DNA of 64,000 nucleotides from Gonocerus acuteangulatus (GCA_946811695.1 OX328123.1:153988516-154052515), one strand, 5' to 3'; shown: positions 33,093 to 44,730, counted from the first letter of the stretch. The notes: a model not told the origin generated them from the letters alone. Program-made: numbers and translations.

Positions 33093-33486
33093 AGAGTGTA
33101 CGGTGAATTTTTGAATAAATTGTTAAATAAAATACATGACTATTATTTGTAATGAGCTACTGAAGCAATTGTTAACAGATAATTAAAATTGCAGTAAAGA
33201 AAGTACATGGGGGAAAAACCTAAATTCATAACAAAGCAGAATACAGCTGTTAGAAAGCATACAGCAGCGCCTCTCGCGGCGCCCGTAAATACCTAGATCC
33301 TAGTTTGGCGGCTTCATTCAAACTGAGTAAGCAGGAACTCCTGCAGTAGCTACACACGTTCCACGTTGGTTGGGGACTATTTCTGCAGAGTTTGGTAGGA
33401 AGAAGTCAAAATTACGGCCTAGACACATTCTCAAATATAATAGATTCATTCATTTAGTCAGCGATATTTCAGAAATTATATCATGA

Positions 33487-33736
33487 CGTCGATACAAATG
33501 CAAACTAACGAATATGAAAAAATGCATCTTTCATTGTCCATCTTTAATAATTTCTGCTGGAGTTATTTACGTCAAATTCTTCAATCTGACTTCACTCTAT
33601 TAAAGGGAAAGTATTTCACAATCAAAAGGTCAAATCTGCCGAATATTTGACTGTCCAAAAAAAAGTTATGAATAAATACTTTTCCACTCTGAAAAGTGGT
33701 GATTTTCATATTCGTTAGTTTGCTTTTGTATCGACG
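33487..33736. mobile_element. TIR MITE, ATCGTCG family (copy 3, inverted)
   Basis: CGTCGATACAAATGCAAAC at the left, its inverse at the right. Interior matches copies 1 and 2 in reverse orientation (CCACTCTGAAAAGTGGTG near 33684). Confidence 0.85.
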
Positions 33737-33937
33737 ATGTGTACATAAATGGTTATACAGTAGGGCCTCCATTATCCAGGGCAATGACGAGGAGGGTGGT
33801 CCACGGATAATCGAAACACAATATTTTATTGACTAAATGTGCTGGATTTTAAGGTTATAAAGAAAAACTGAGTACAAGATCTCATGTAAACTTTCTTAAT
33901 TGCATTGAGAATAAAAACTTCACCATGCAGTATCGCC

Positions 33938-33997
33938 AACTTTATTACGTCCCTACATGTTTCACACCTTTTTTGGTGCCTCTTCAGAGGAAAAGTT
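33938..33997 (-). ncRNA. type-I hammerhead ribozyme-like motif
   Basis: On the minus strand, in order: AACTTT (distal stem I), TCCT (proximal stem I), CTGAAGA core, GCACC-A6-GGTGT (stem II, with one bulged G before it), GAAAC core, ATGTA, GGGA and CGTAAT, AAAGTT. TCCT pairs with GGGA (one G.U) and AACTTT with AAAGTT across an internal loop, as in natural type I hammerheads. Predicted cleavage follows the A at 33954. Stem III (AC.AU.GU) is too short for a monomer. ACATGT is self-complementary, so a dimeric form as proposed for Penelope-type hammerheads would be needed. Stem II looks one base short of perfect, suggesting slight decay. Confidence 0.55.
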
Positions 33998-34169
33998 ACA
34001 TATATAATACAGCATCAATCTGAGGAGGATAACCTTCCAACAGTATGACCACGTCTAGACTGATCATGGTCTGAAAGAATCCAACATGGTGACATATAAT
34101 CAGCTGATCCATAATCGATTTGCCATACATGTCAAATTAATTTCCAGAAGAAATATAGTCTTAAAAATA

Positions 34170-34188
34170 ATAATAATAATAATAATAA
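34170..34188. repeat. (AAT)n microsatellite
   Basis: About six AAT units. Confidence 0.9.
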
Positions 34189-35159
34189 TTTTAAAAGTGC
34201 AAGAATAATCTCAAGTTTAAATTAAATTTTTTTGTCGAGAAAGTCAGTTATTTTTTAGGTTTTTTGAAACATAATTATTTTCTTATATCTGTTCTGACCG
34301 CCCGTAACAAGATAATTCTGCTGAAATCGGGATTCGTATGTAATCGAATGAAGAGTTAAAGCCCTACCGAGGAAATATTTCCTAACAGCCCAGTAGGGGA
34401 TTCATAGAAAGACGTGAAAACATTTCAGATCCAAGAATATGAAATAAATTGAGATGCTTCCAGAAATATGGAATCATCACATTCTTCCGAAAACAGCGCT
34501 GTTTTTCCATTCTTTAGTTTACAATGTATGTAATTAATTTAAATTAATATTTATGTTTATAATCGTCATTACATACATACAAATATTTAATGCATAATTA
34601 TGAAATCAAATGCTTTAGATGATAAATATAAAAATAATGCAATAAATATGTTCGTATGTACATAATATTTAAAGAAGGAATAAAAATAAAAATTCCCCCA
34701 TATAGACCCCGGTTAATTGAAATCCCGGATAATGGAGGTCCTACTGTACTTATTACTTGATAGTTCTATATATCACTAAATGAAGTCTAATATTGAATAA
34801 ATAATATGAGTAATACCGCGGATTATAAGCAGAATATAGGAAAAATATTATTAAAAAAAAAAAAAAATCTGAAAAGATTATTAAAGAATAGGAGGATGAA
34901 CTGACGGCAAAAGGTCTTTAGGATTTATGAAAATGAAGGAGGATCAATGAGAGAGGCTATTGTAAAGCAGGGCGTAATCTAGCGGGGATATTGAACATTC
35001 TCAAAGAGGCTCAGGAATTACAATAGGAGGTCGGGGAAAAGAGATGTTTGTTCTCCGTGGGTCAAGTATCGTCTTCATAGGGAGGAGTATGCAGGATAAG
35101 AACCGAGCAGAACATGATTGAATAACCTCTGGGATAAAGGAGGGATTTAGAAAGGATGG

Positions 35160-36235
35160 ATACGGAAAAGGTAGGAGAGGATTGGAAGGGTTTGGAGGAT
35201 GAGAGTAAAGGAGAGAGGATTTTGGAATTTAGGGTTTCATGATGCGAGTACAGGAGAGAGATGATGAGAATTAAGGAGTTGGAAGATGAGGGTAAAGATG
35301 TGACTAAATTGGAATTAAAGGGTTGGACGATGAGTAAAGGTGGGAGAGGGATAGGAAGTAAGGTTTTGGATGATGGGAGTAACGTTAGGAGAGGAATTGG
35401 AAGTAAGGTTTTCGATCATGAAGTAAAGGAGGGAGGGGATTGGAAGTAAGGTTTTGGATGATGAGTGTAAAGGAGAGAGGGGATTGGAAGTAAGGGTTTG
35501 GAAGATGGGAGTAAAGGAGGTAGGGGATTGGAAGTAAGGTTTTGGAGGAAGAGAGTAAAGGAGAGAGGGGAATTGGAAGTATGGTTTTGGAGGATGAGAG
35601 TAAAGGAGAGAGAGGAATTGGAATTAAGGTTTTGGAAGATGGAAGTAAAGGAGGAGGGGATTGGAAGTAAGGTATTGGAAGATGGAAGTAAAGGAGGGAG
35701 GGAATTGGAAGTAAGGTTTTGGATGTTGAGAGTAAATGAGGGAGGGGATTGGAAGTAATGTTTTGGAGGATGAGAGTAAATGAGAGAGGGGAATTGGAAT
35801 TAAGGTTTTGGGGGATGAGAGTAAAGGAGAGAAGGGAATTGGAAGTAAGGTTTTGGAAGATAGAAGTAAAGGAGGGAGGGGATTGTAATCAAAGTTTTGG
35901 AGGATGAGAGTAAAGGAGGGAGGGGATTGGAAGTAAAGTTTTCTGGATGATGAGAGTAAATGAGGGAGGGGATTGGAAGTAATGTTTTGGAGGATGAGAG
36001 TAAAGGAGAGAGGGGAATTGGAATTAAGGTTTTGGAGGAAGAGAGTAAAGGAGGGAGGGAATTGGAATTAAGGTTTTGGAGGATAGAAGTAAAGGAGAGA
36101 GGGGAATTGGAATTAAGGTTTTGGAGGATGAGAGTAAAGGAGAGAGGGGAAATGGAAGTAAGGTTTTGGAAGATGGAAGTAAAGGAGGGAGGGGATTGTA
36201 ATCAAAGTTTTGGAGGATGAGAGTAAAAATCTCAA
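35160..36235. repeat. purine-rich minisatellite, about 1 kb
   Basis: Units of about 42-45 bp with GATGAGAGTAAAGGAGAGAG, GGGAATTGGAAGTAAGG and TTTTGGA. The plus strand is almost free of C over long stretches. Unit length varies, so frames come and go. Potential for triplex or G-rich structures. Confidence 0.92.
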
Positions 36236-36618
36236 GCGGGAATAGTTTTGGAGTTATGAGCAAAAAAATAATTTTTTATATTAAAAAAAAAGTATATTCC
36301 GGGAATCTTTCGATTTACGCATACATCAATTATTGTTATACGAGTTGTTCTGAAGATATTCCCACATAAATTAACTTGATAACTGTCAACATCCAACTGA
36401 AACCAGATGCGCCCCGGTCTAGTATGGCCTAGCTACAATGGAATCTACAGGTACTCCTTTAGCCAAGCCCTATCATAGCTCGCTTCTGCTGCATTTCATT
36501 CTCTTTGAACACCTTTGATTGTCTAGGCATTTAGGATGAGATCCGATCTCGAAAGGCAGGATATGGAAGAACAACTCAAAAACGGCTGATGGAGTCACCT
36601 GTTCATGAAACATTTCTG

Positions 36619-36759
36619 TCAGTTTAATGGTATGGCCTGGCTAAAATTCATTCTACGGACTCCGAAGTCAAACCATATTCTACTATTAGCTTTTTTCAAC
36701 AATTCTTCAATTTCTTTGAGAATATCTTTAGATTTTTCAGAAACTATAAGACCATTTTT
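36619..36759 (-). other. possible exon-like ORF, unrecognised
   Basis: On the minus strand a CACCCTTTAG acceptor-like site precedes a 47-codon frame that includes VSEKSKDILKEIEELLKKAN (a likely amphipathic helix) and ends at TGA. I recognise no family and find no neighbouring exon. It could be a transposon fragment or chance. Confidence 0.15.
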
Positions 36760-36769
36760 CTAAAGGGTG

Positions 36770-37350
36770 TTACAAAATGAGAAGGTAGGAATTTCATTTC
36801 CTTACATGGCGACGAAACCTCATCAACCAACTCCAAACACCTATGGTGAAATGATTCTTATAACTCCCGACAATCGGGAAGGATATCGCCACTAAGCATA
36901 AAAATAAACCCATCACGGTTTAACAACAGTGAAAATTATGCGCGATAAATCAAATGAGGTCCAGAGACACAGACAGAAAATCTTGCCTCGTTTAAACAAG
37001 CGGTTGATTCAAGATTCAAACCTGTTGGACAAGTAACTTAAGATTATAATCGGCTTATGGTCGAACCGGATTTGTTTATACTGGAAAAAGCCCTCCTCTG
37101 GAGATTTCGTCATTAATTAAGACGATCTGATTAGATAAGATAAGATAAAACCAAATTCTGTCAACTCATGACTAACCTTATCTCTGGCTGTTTCTACAAC
37201 TTCTCTATGAAGATTAAAAACAAAAGTCCACTTATTTTACGTTAAAAGAGTTTAAGGGTGGATTTCTATCAACTAGAAAAGAATTCCAAGATAGAATGAC
37301 TGACAAGAGCCCTTTCTACTACCTTGTCTAAAAGGGAGATGATTATAAGT
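36770..37350. other. no recognised feature
   Basis: Nothing I can support. Confidence 0.35.
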
Positions 37351-37354
37351 ATAA

Positions 37355-37427
<73 letters not shown>

Positions 37428-37428
37428 T
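37355..37428. repeat. (TA)n(TG)n microsatellite
   Basis: About 20 TA units followed by about 15 TG units. Confidence 0.97.
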
Positions 37429-37845
37429 GGGAGGGGAAGGGAGGAATAGAAATGGAGTTAATTCACTTCTGAGTGATACCTGAATAACTATACACCACCA
37501 CAATGTGAAAAATGAAAAAATAAAAGACCATATGGAATCTCATTGTTAACATCCATTTTTCCTTCCGAACAGTTACACGAAAGAAAGAGTTTAAAGAATC
37601 GCTTAAATTTCCTTTCAAAATTCAATTATAGTCCATCCCGAGTCTGGCGAACCTATAATTCAAATCCCTAATAAATAAGGTCCAAATTTTCAATCACGCC
37701 TAGAGGTAATTAGGGTAATTAACGCGTAAATGCAGGTGTGTTCGGTAAGGTCCCAACACGCGCAACGTAACCACTTGAAAAGTGCCGATTTATGGAATAA
37801 TAATATATAATTATTATAATTGTAGTAAATGAGGAGGAGGTGGAC

Positions 37846-38340
37846 TCCAGAAGGTGGTCTCTGGTTATGACATTCACGCGAAGAGTCTAAGCAGTAAGGA
37901 GATCGACAACATGGCTGAGAGGTTGACGCCGTATTTCTCAACCACTGCACGGAAAGGGGTAGAGTTGGATTGGGATTCGCCTACATCCTAGGATGTCAGA
38001 GACTGGTCTCTGGTTATGACAATGACGCGAAGGGCCTAAGCAGTAAGGAGATTCGACAACATGGCTGAGAGGTTGACGCTGTATTTCTGAACCACTGCAC
38101 GGAAAGGGCTACCCCTTTCCGTCAAAATACTTGTTGACTGGCAGTATGTCAGAACATCCCTCCATTATCAAGCTGGATTGGGACTCGCATACATCCTACG
38201 AGGTCAGAGACTGGTCTCTGGTTGTGACAATGACGCGAAGGGCCTAAGCAGAAAGGAGATTCGACAACATAGCTAAGAGGTAGACGCTGTATTTCTGAAC
38301 CACTGCTGGATTGGGACTCGCCTACATCCTAGGCTGTCGA
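37846..38340. repeat. three imperfect tandem copies of a GC-richer unit
   Basis: GGTCTCTGGTTATGACA, GACGCGAAGGGCCTAAGCAG, TTCGACAACATGGCTGAGAG and CTGAACCACTGC recur from about 37857, 38010 and 38214. Spacing differs (about 150-205 bp). The insert ACTTGTTGACTGGCAGTATG (38130s) also occurs at 39791, so the unit is dispersed. Confidence 0.8.
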
Positions 38341-38985
38341 CATTTACTGAACATTGAGCCGTCACGCATGTCGAAAACAGCGAGAAAGACTTGGGAGTGC
38401 AGAGAGACAACACCAGGAAGATGTCAACTTCTTACAAATAAAGCAAGAAAAAGTATGTTGGTATTATATAAATCAGTTGAATTAATAAAGAGTTAAATAC
38501 AAAATAAAATATTTCTCATTAAGCATATTAAACGATCATATTGAGTCGTATACTACAGGAAGCTTAAATATCGCAACTAAGTTTAATAGTATATATTTTC
38601 AATTTATTTTACTTTCAAGGCATTGTGACGACAGAAAAAAAAAAACTATTTTTTTTTTCTTCTACATGAAAATAGCAATTTCTTATTAACCCCCCTCCGC
38701 CAAAAAATACACCAAAAAAGAACATGGAACTAATTATAAAAACAAGATATTTTTTCCCCGGAGTCCACACCTCGTAACACCTGGAAGAAGGTGGTATTAG
38801 TCTCAAATGACAGGATAGAATTACAACTGTTTCTTCATCCACCTTTTTTTTTTTTTTTTTTTTTTGATTTCCGAAATATGAGGTTAATGACTTGACAAAG
38901 AAAATGGCATAAAAGGAAAAAAAAATCCATTAGTTCAATCTTACAGTTTCATATTCTAAAAATATATTACATATCATATTCTAAA

Positions 38986-38991
<6 letters not shown>
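38341..38991. other. no recognised feature
   Basis: No gene seen; runs of A and T only. Confidence 0.35.

Positions 38992-39051
<60 letters not shown>
38992..39051. repeat. (TA)n microsatellite
   Basis: About 29 units. A similar tract lies at 39222-39267, so the LINE fragment between them is bracketed by (TA)n. Confidence 0.97.
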
Positions 39052-39053
<2 letters not shown>

Positions 39054-39069
39054 TCGGCGCTACATGCCA

Positions 39070-39221
39070 CTAGTGAGACCTGGCCTCACCAAATCTGCTT
39101 CCGCCAGTTGTCACGGCGGCTAGTCCATCTTGGCATCTTAGCTTGGGTCTTCCAACTCGTCTGGTACTATGAACCCTCTCGAAGAGTAGTTTTTGAGGCA
39201 TGTCTTGGCCTGGCATACTGG

Positions 39222-39222
<1 letters not shown>
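39070..39222 (-). pseudogene. non-LTR retrotransposon ORF2 C-terminal fragment
   Basis: The minus-strand frame reads MPQKLLFERVH, then TRRVGRPKLRCQDGL and TGGSRFGEARSH before a TAG. A GRPK-x-RW-x-D block (here RC-x-D) is a familiar end of LINE ORF2 products, following the reverse transcriptase. Only about 50 codons remain, cut on both sides by (TA)n. Clade cannot be settled. Confidence 0.55.
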
Positions 39223-39267
<45 letters not shown>

Positions 39268-39276
<9 letters not shown>

Positions 39277-40029
39277 TTGCGTTAACGAAGTAAAGAAGAC
39301 CCGACTATTTTTTTTTTTTTATAGTATTGAATTTAGTAAATTTAGGCAAAGCATTAAGTATTTGGACATTTTCTTTGTCTTCTTCCACAAAACATCCGCT
39401 ACATGTTTTATAATCGACAAGTCGATCACTCCAACTTTGAGATATACGTAAATAACACAAGTACCTGCTTGACACACTCCCCTACAAGTGGAGAGCAAGC
39501 ACGTCCAACCCTCGAGACGAGAGAGCGGACCCCATTTCAATCATTTGAACCGATTAGAGATTATCCTAAGAGAGGTTATGACAAGCAAATATGATCCCGA
39601 AGCTGATGGGGATTAACTAGCGAGAAATGGGCGGACAATGGGATCTGGTAAGCCGCACAATGAGGCTCACCCTTGGTGCTCATTTCTCCGAACATGTGTC
39701 GGATAGTATAGGCTCAACGAGTCTATCATTTTCCCCACCCCTCCTCGGAGAGTATAAAGCTTCCCCCAAGCAGACAATCCGGGGTGTCATAATACTTGTT
39801 GACTGGCAGTATGTCAGAACATCCCTCCATTATCATAATAGGAGGGGAATTATAGTATAAAAAGTATGTACATGACAGGTTTCATTCATCCCGACAATGG
39901 AGCCCATTCATAACCGATAATAACTCACACAAGTGTATCCCCATGTGAAGGTACTAGCTCAAAAGGCCAACTTCATTCACAACATTGCTCTAATCAAGTC
40001 GAAAATATTTCTTTACTTACATGAATTAT
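39268..40029. other. no gene recognised
   Basis: Contains 39787-39836, shared with 38124-38175. The 77-codon plus-strand frame (39627-39860) overlaps that repeat and is not supported as a gene. Confidence 0.35.
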
Positions 40030-40112
40030 AGCGAGGATCCTCCCTCAATAGGGAGGAAACTCGCTTATGAGGTTGTCCTCATGACGCGGAAGTGCCGTCT
40101 AGTAAGATTTCA
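40030..40112 (+). mobile_element. HINE-like 5' fragment
   Basis: CTCCCTCAATAGGGAGGAA, GCTTATGAGGTTGTCCTCAT and GACGCGGAAGTGCCG match the 5' block at 12114-12182. Confidence 0.6.
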
Positions 40113-40169
40113 TATATTTGTGCATTTTCAACTTCCTCAGTTTTCGTTATGATGACCTTTAAATAAAAG

Positions 40170-40320
40170 CTATGATATGATAGTATTGGGCCGGGTTTTG
40201 GCTATTAATACCTTGTCAAGAACCTAATAATACCCTCTCACTTATTTATGCAATTCCAACTTCGCTAGCTGTCGCTAACTTACATACTGCCGTGGCCGCT
40301 TTAACTTCATCTATGTAACT
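40170..40320. repeat. dispersed repeat shared with 41460-41760
   Basis: TTGGGCCGGGTTTTGGCTATT and TACCTTGTCAAGAACCTAATA resemble 41460-41580. Sequence after the MITE (40600-40680) also has a counterpart at 41600-41670, so the MITE at 40326 seems inserted in this repeat. Confidence 0.45.
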
Positions 40321-40325
40321 CCAAT

Positions 40326-40556
40326 CATGGGCGTATATAGAAAATAATTTCGGAGGGGGCTGGGAGAATTTCGGGGGGGGGGGGGGCTGAGACCATTTCC
40401 GGTGTATGGAATACTAACAATTTAGATCTGGGAAGAGTTTTAGCCAACTTAAACGATGATCATATTTAATTTATTTGATAAGGGTTTTATGAACTTTTTA
40501 CCGATCAAATCAAAATTTCGGGGGGGCTGCAGCCCCCCCCCTTATATACGCCCATG
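40326..40556. mobile_element. hAT-type MITE, CATGGGCG family (copy 2)
   Basis: Ends CATGGGCGTATATA and its exact inverse. Target sites ACTCCAAT (40318-40325) and ACTCTAAT (40557-40564) agree at 7 of 8. Long G runs (12 G near 40374) and C runs near the ends. Opposite orientation to 30509. Confidence 0.8.
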
Positions 40557-41429
40557 ACTCTAATCCATGCAACCCCGATCGTTTCAAGTCATCAGAGAGT
40601 TTATAATAACCCTTAATAGTTACCCTAATGGCCTGAATCTTTAAATGCAAGAAATTTTATAATAAATCCGATCGTTATATCGGCCAACATTTAACAACAT
40701 TTAACGAAAACTGGCACACATATATATGTGTGTGTGTAAGTATATATGTGTGTGTGTGTGAGTATAGGCGCACGGTATTACTCCAGGCCAACTTTCGACC
40801 TACACACACTGTATCTATATTAGAGTATAAAAGCCGATTTTTACACTTATATCTTTAAATCAGTTAAATATAAACTTATGGAATTTTACACAGATATTAT
40901 ACTAATAGATGTGAGTGAAATTGAAAAGTTTCATAATTGTACATGGAAGCATTTCTGAGGAAAATTTATATGACTCACTCATCACAATTATTAGGCACGT
41001 CCCGAAACACTAGAGACTTGACATTTTTCAGGATGATAGACAGTAGGGTTTTAATATAGCGAAAATCGAAAAATCCGAAAAGTTGTGTTTGATCCCCACC
41101 CAGGGGGTTGGTGCCTGTTTTGTCCTTCGGAAACCCATCATTCCTTTCGAAACCCATCATGTGGGGTATCAAATAAATCGTCTCGGTAAGGTTCCCTTCA
41201 GTAACCTAAAACCGAAGGAAAAATCCGAAAATACCGAAATGTTGAATTGGGGCCTTTCATATACAAGGAAAAATACCTGACTAACAGCTCTACGCACTAG
41301 CAAGCGTCATCCTTCTCAAGCCAACAGACGTTGGAGCAAACTCAAAAATTAACTTACAAAAAGTATTGATATCCTCTCCCCCCCCCCAAAAAAAAAAAAA
41401 CTAGCGTTGAAAAAGTTCCTGGCTCCTCC

Positions 41430-41940
41430 CAAAAACAGTTTGCCTATGAAGGTTGTGATATCCACTAGGTATTAAGGGCCAAGTTTTAGGCCCTTCATAC
41501 CTTTTTTTATTTAATTTATTTGTTAGCACCCCGCATCGAAAGCGATTCGCCCCCTTCATACCTCGTCAAGAACGTGAGCCTGAATCGTCACCCCAAGGGC
41601 CTTAATCTTTAAATGCTAGACATTTTTCAATAAATTCTATTATTATAGCGGCCATATTTTAACGAAATCTGGCTAAGTTGAAAATTCACAAATAATTAAG
41701 AGGGTATTAGTACGTTCTTTGCAAATTAGTAAGGACCTAAAACTTGGCCCAATAGTATGATATCATAACATTCATAGGCAAACTATTTTTGAAAGGGGCC
41801 TGGAACTTGGCCCAATAGTATGATATCATAACATTCATAGGCAAACTATTTTTGAAAGGGGCCTGGAACTTGGCCCAATAGTATGATATCATAACATTCA
41901 TAGGCAAACTATTTTTGAAAGGGGCCTGGAACTTGGCCCC
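41430..41940. repeat. inverted repeat whose right arm is a 63-bp tandem array
   Basis: The left arm (AAACAGTTTGCCTATGAAGG, then GATATC and CCAAGTTTTAGG, 41433-41490) is the inverse of a 63-bp unit (AACTTGGCCCAATAGTATGA to AACTATTTTTGAAAGGGGCC). That unit is repeated three times from about 41742 to 41940. Confidence 0.85.
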
Positions 41941-42322
41941 TCCAAGTAATTTTATTTGTTATAAACTTGTATACTTAATCCGGATATGGAGTGACCATTT
42001 TTATAACCAATTTAAACTAGGTTTATCCTGGGGTGGCATCGCAAATTGAAGCGCCTAGTCACAGGAATAGTTGGACTATTCGCCAAAAACCGAGCATTAC
42101 CGGAAAATAAATAAATTTCACCAAATGATACGAAAGATATACATTTCATAATTATTTAATAAGTAGGTACATATATTTAATTTGATCTCGTTCTAAATAT
42201 GGCCCTTGAATCAGATGTAACAGTAACAGCAGAATAAGAATTAGATTGGTTTTACTGCTTCTGAAGAAGAATATTCTTACTTATTGGTAAAAACTGTTTT
42301 ATTGATTGCCCTCCTGCCAAAA

Positions 42323-42962
42323 TTATTCACATATATTAAATATAAAAATACAAATAAAATTTTATTCGCAAATTTTTCTGCGAATAAAAATAAATTCACA
42401 GAAAAAATTGTAAATAATCACAAAAAATGTGAATATTTACAGAAAATCAAGTGATTAAAAAAAATCACATTAAAATATACGAATAAAAATTTATTCACAT
42501 TATAATTTTTGAATAAAGATTTTTTCACAATAAAATTCGCAAATAAATCATGAATTTATTTGTATTAAGATGATATTGCAAAAGTTATTGAAGGTTTTTT
42601 TTTGTTTTTTTGTTTTTTAAAGGCGTTTAACGTCTAGGTTTTTAGCGCTGTACCTCCCAAAAAAAAAAAAAAAAAAAAAAAAAAATCGCCTTCAATAACT
42701 TTCGCAATATCATCTTAATATGAATAAATTCATAATTTATTTGCTAATTTTATTGTGAATAAATTTTTATTCACAAATTATAATGTGAATAAATTTTTAT
42801 TCGTATATTTTAATGTGATTTTTTTTGTATTCACTTGATTTTTTGTAAATATTCACATTTTTTGTGATTATTTACAATTTTTTCTGTGAATTTATTTTTA
42901 TTCGCAGAAAAATTTGCGAATAAAATTTTATTTGTATTTTTATATTTAATATATGTGAATAA
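42323..42962. repeat. 640-bp hairpin, arms about 280 bp
   Basis: The sequence from TTATTCACATATATTAAATA (42323) is followed by its inverse ending at 42962. The arms are AT-rich with repeated AATAAAATTTTATTCG-like motifs. Near the loop GCAAAAGTTATTGAAGG pairs with CCTTCAATAACTTTCGC, then poly(T) with poly(A). The loop is about 60-80 nt. No transposon target duplication or protein seen. Confidence 0.9.
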
Positions 42963-43110
42963 AAATAAATTCGTATTCACACTTATGAATACGAATTTAT
43001 TTATATTCGTATTCACAAATATATGAAGTACGAATTTATTTATATTCGTAATCACAAATATATGAAGTACGAATAAATTCGTATTTTTATTTATAAATAA
43101 AATATGTCGT
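42963..43110. repeat. AT-rich repeats flanking the hairpin
   Basis: CGAATTTATTTATATTCGTA is repeated twice with CACAAATATATGAAGTA between, and GTATTCACACTTATGAATAC is palindromic. Related in motif to the hairpin arms. Confidence 0.7.
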
Positions 43111-43316
43111 GAGATGTAATTAAAGCTTCATAAATACATTGCAAATAAAAACTTGATAATATTATAATTTACAAAAATAATTTGCCGTTTGACAGGAGTA
43201 TGAAGTGAGAAAAGACTTTACTCGAGAGAGTGTAGAGAATGTGAAGCGACTGTACTGGAGTTCAAGGTCTCTCCTTGTTAGAAGACGGTAGCTTACAAGC
43301 TCTGGGGCATACACCT

Positions 43317-43911
43317 CGTCCTGGTGAGGGAATCGCTGTTGAATACTCACAGAGGCATGCACCTCGTGAGGGAATCGCTCAGGATCGGGCTGTTGAATGC
43401 TCACAGAGGCATGCACCTCGTGAGGGAATCGCTCAGGATCGGGCTGTTGAATACTCACAGAGGCATGCACCTCGTGAGGGAATCGCTCAGGATCGGGCTG
43501 TTGAATACTCACAGAGGCATGCACCTCGTGAGGGAATCGCTCAGGATCGGGCTGTTGAATGCTCACAGAGGCATGCACCTCGTGAGGGAATCGCTCAGGA
43601 TCGGGCTGTTGAATACTCACAGAGGCATGCACCTCGTGAGGGAATCTCTCAGGTTTGGGATGTGGAATACTCACTGAGGCATGCACTTCATGAGGGAATC
43701 GCTCAGGTTAGGGCTGTTCTATACTCACAGCGGCATCCACCTCGTAAGGGAATCCCTCAGGTTTGGGATGTGGAATACTCACTGAGGCATGCACTTCATG
43801 AGGGAATCGCTCAGGTTAGGGCTGTTCTATACTCACAGCGGCATCCACCTCGTAAGGGAATCCCTCAGGTTTGGGATGTGGAATACGTACAGTAATATAC
43901 ACCTCATTAGG
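43317..43911. repeat. 54-bp minisatellite with 108-bp dimer at its end
   Basis: Unit GAATACTCACAGAGGCATGC, ACCTCGTGAGGGAATCGC, TCAGGATCGGGCTGTT. Six or so regular units are followed by a pair of diverged units (108 bp) present twice (43696-43803 and 43804-43911). Frames are open on both strands (206 codons plus, 174 minus) because 54 is a multiple of 3. Only the repeat supports them. Confidence 0.93.
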
Positions 43912-44722
43912 GAATCGCTTTATTGGATCTAAGACGTTTTGTGGGACGACGATTTAATTTAAACTTTTGGGGTGTATATAAATTTATTTATTTATTCTAT
44001 GTAAGGAAATTGGTTAAATTAATTAAAGACGTCTAATACCACAAACATAACAATTATTTTAAATCCAATTCCTTTAATAACATTATACATTTGGAATCAA
44101 CTAATTAACTTCTTTAATGTCCATAATATGTAAATTAAGCAACATAAAAATAAGGTGAATAAAGCAATAGATCGATTTTCGGTAGAGTGTCATGTTAGAA
44201 ATGATGACCACCAGGGGTTATAAAAATGTTAAATAGGAGAAGATAAACTCTTCTTAGAACTATTCATCAGAGAATCAGGTTTTAATTATACCAGCCTTAA
44301 TGAAGGAGGTTAGGGCATTTGTCATCCTCTGCTTGATCTTCATGATGTATTGAAGGCTGGTCGCCTCTCGGTCGTCCGGATGGTAGCTCCAGATGAAAAA
44401 GGAAGACTCTCAATGGACGGGAAGGAGAAATTAAATCGCTCTTCCCATCCTGCTTAATTTATTTTCTCGCTCAATATTCATGTATTTCAGCTGTCAGGGG
44501 TGCGATGAAGCATCTCAGCTCTTCGGCTTGGGTGTCAGGGCAATCCTAATTAGCGGCTTTCTCAGCTTAATCCTATTTTGCGAAGGAATGTTTCTGACGT
44601 TCCATGACCTGAGGGTACCTAACATAGTAAACTGCTCATAATAATCATTTCCTCAGGAAAAAATAAAAATAAAATAATACTTCCAATAATACTGCTTATT
44701 TGTTGACAACAAAATCTTTGAG
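43912..44722. other. no recognised feature
   Basis: Less AT-rich, unique-looking sequence (44200-44600) without an open frame or motif I recognise. Confidence 0.35.
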
Positions 44723-44730
44723 CACATATA

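Larger units (their letters stand above)
33758..34746. mobile_element. pogo/Tigger-like non-autonomous element, 989 bp
   Basis: CAGTAGGGCCTCCATTATCC at the left and its near-perfect inverse GGATAATGGAGGTCCTACTG at the right, each flanked by TA (33756-33757 and 34747-34748). No transposase frame. It contains a hammerhead-like motif (33938-33997) and the repeat shared with 27440-27660, so it has captured or been invaded by another repeat. Confidence 0.8.
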
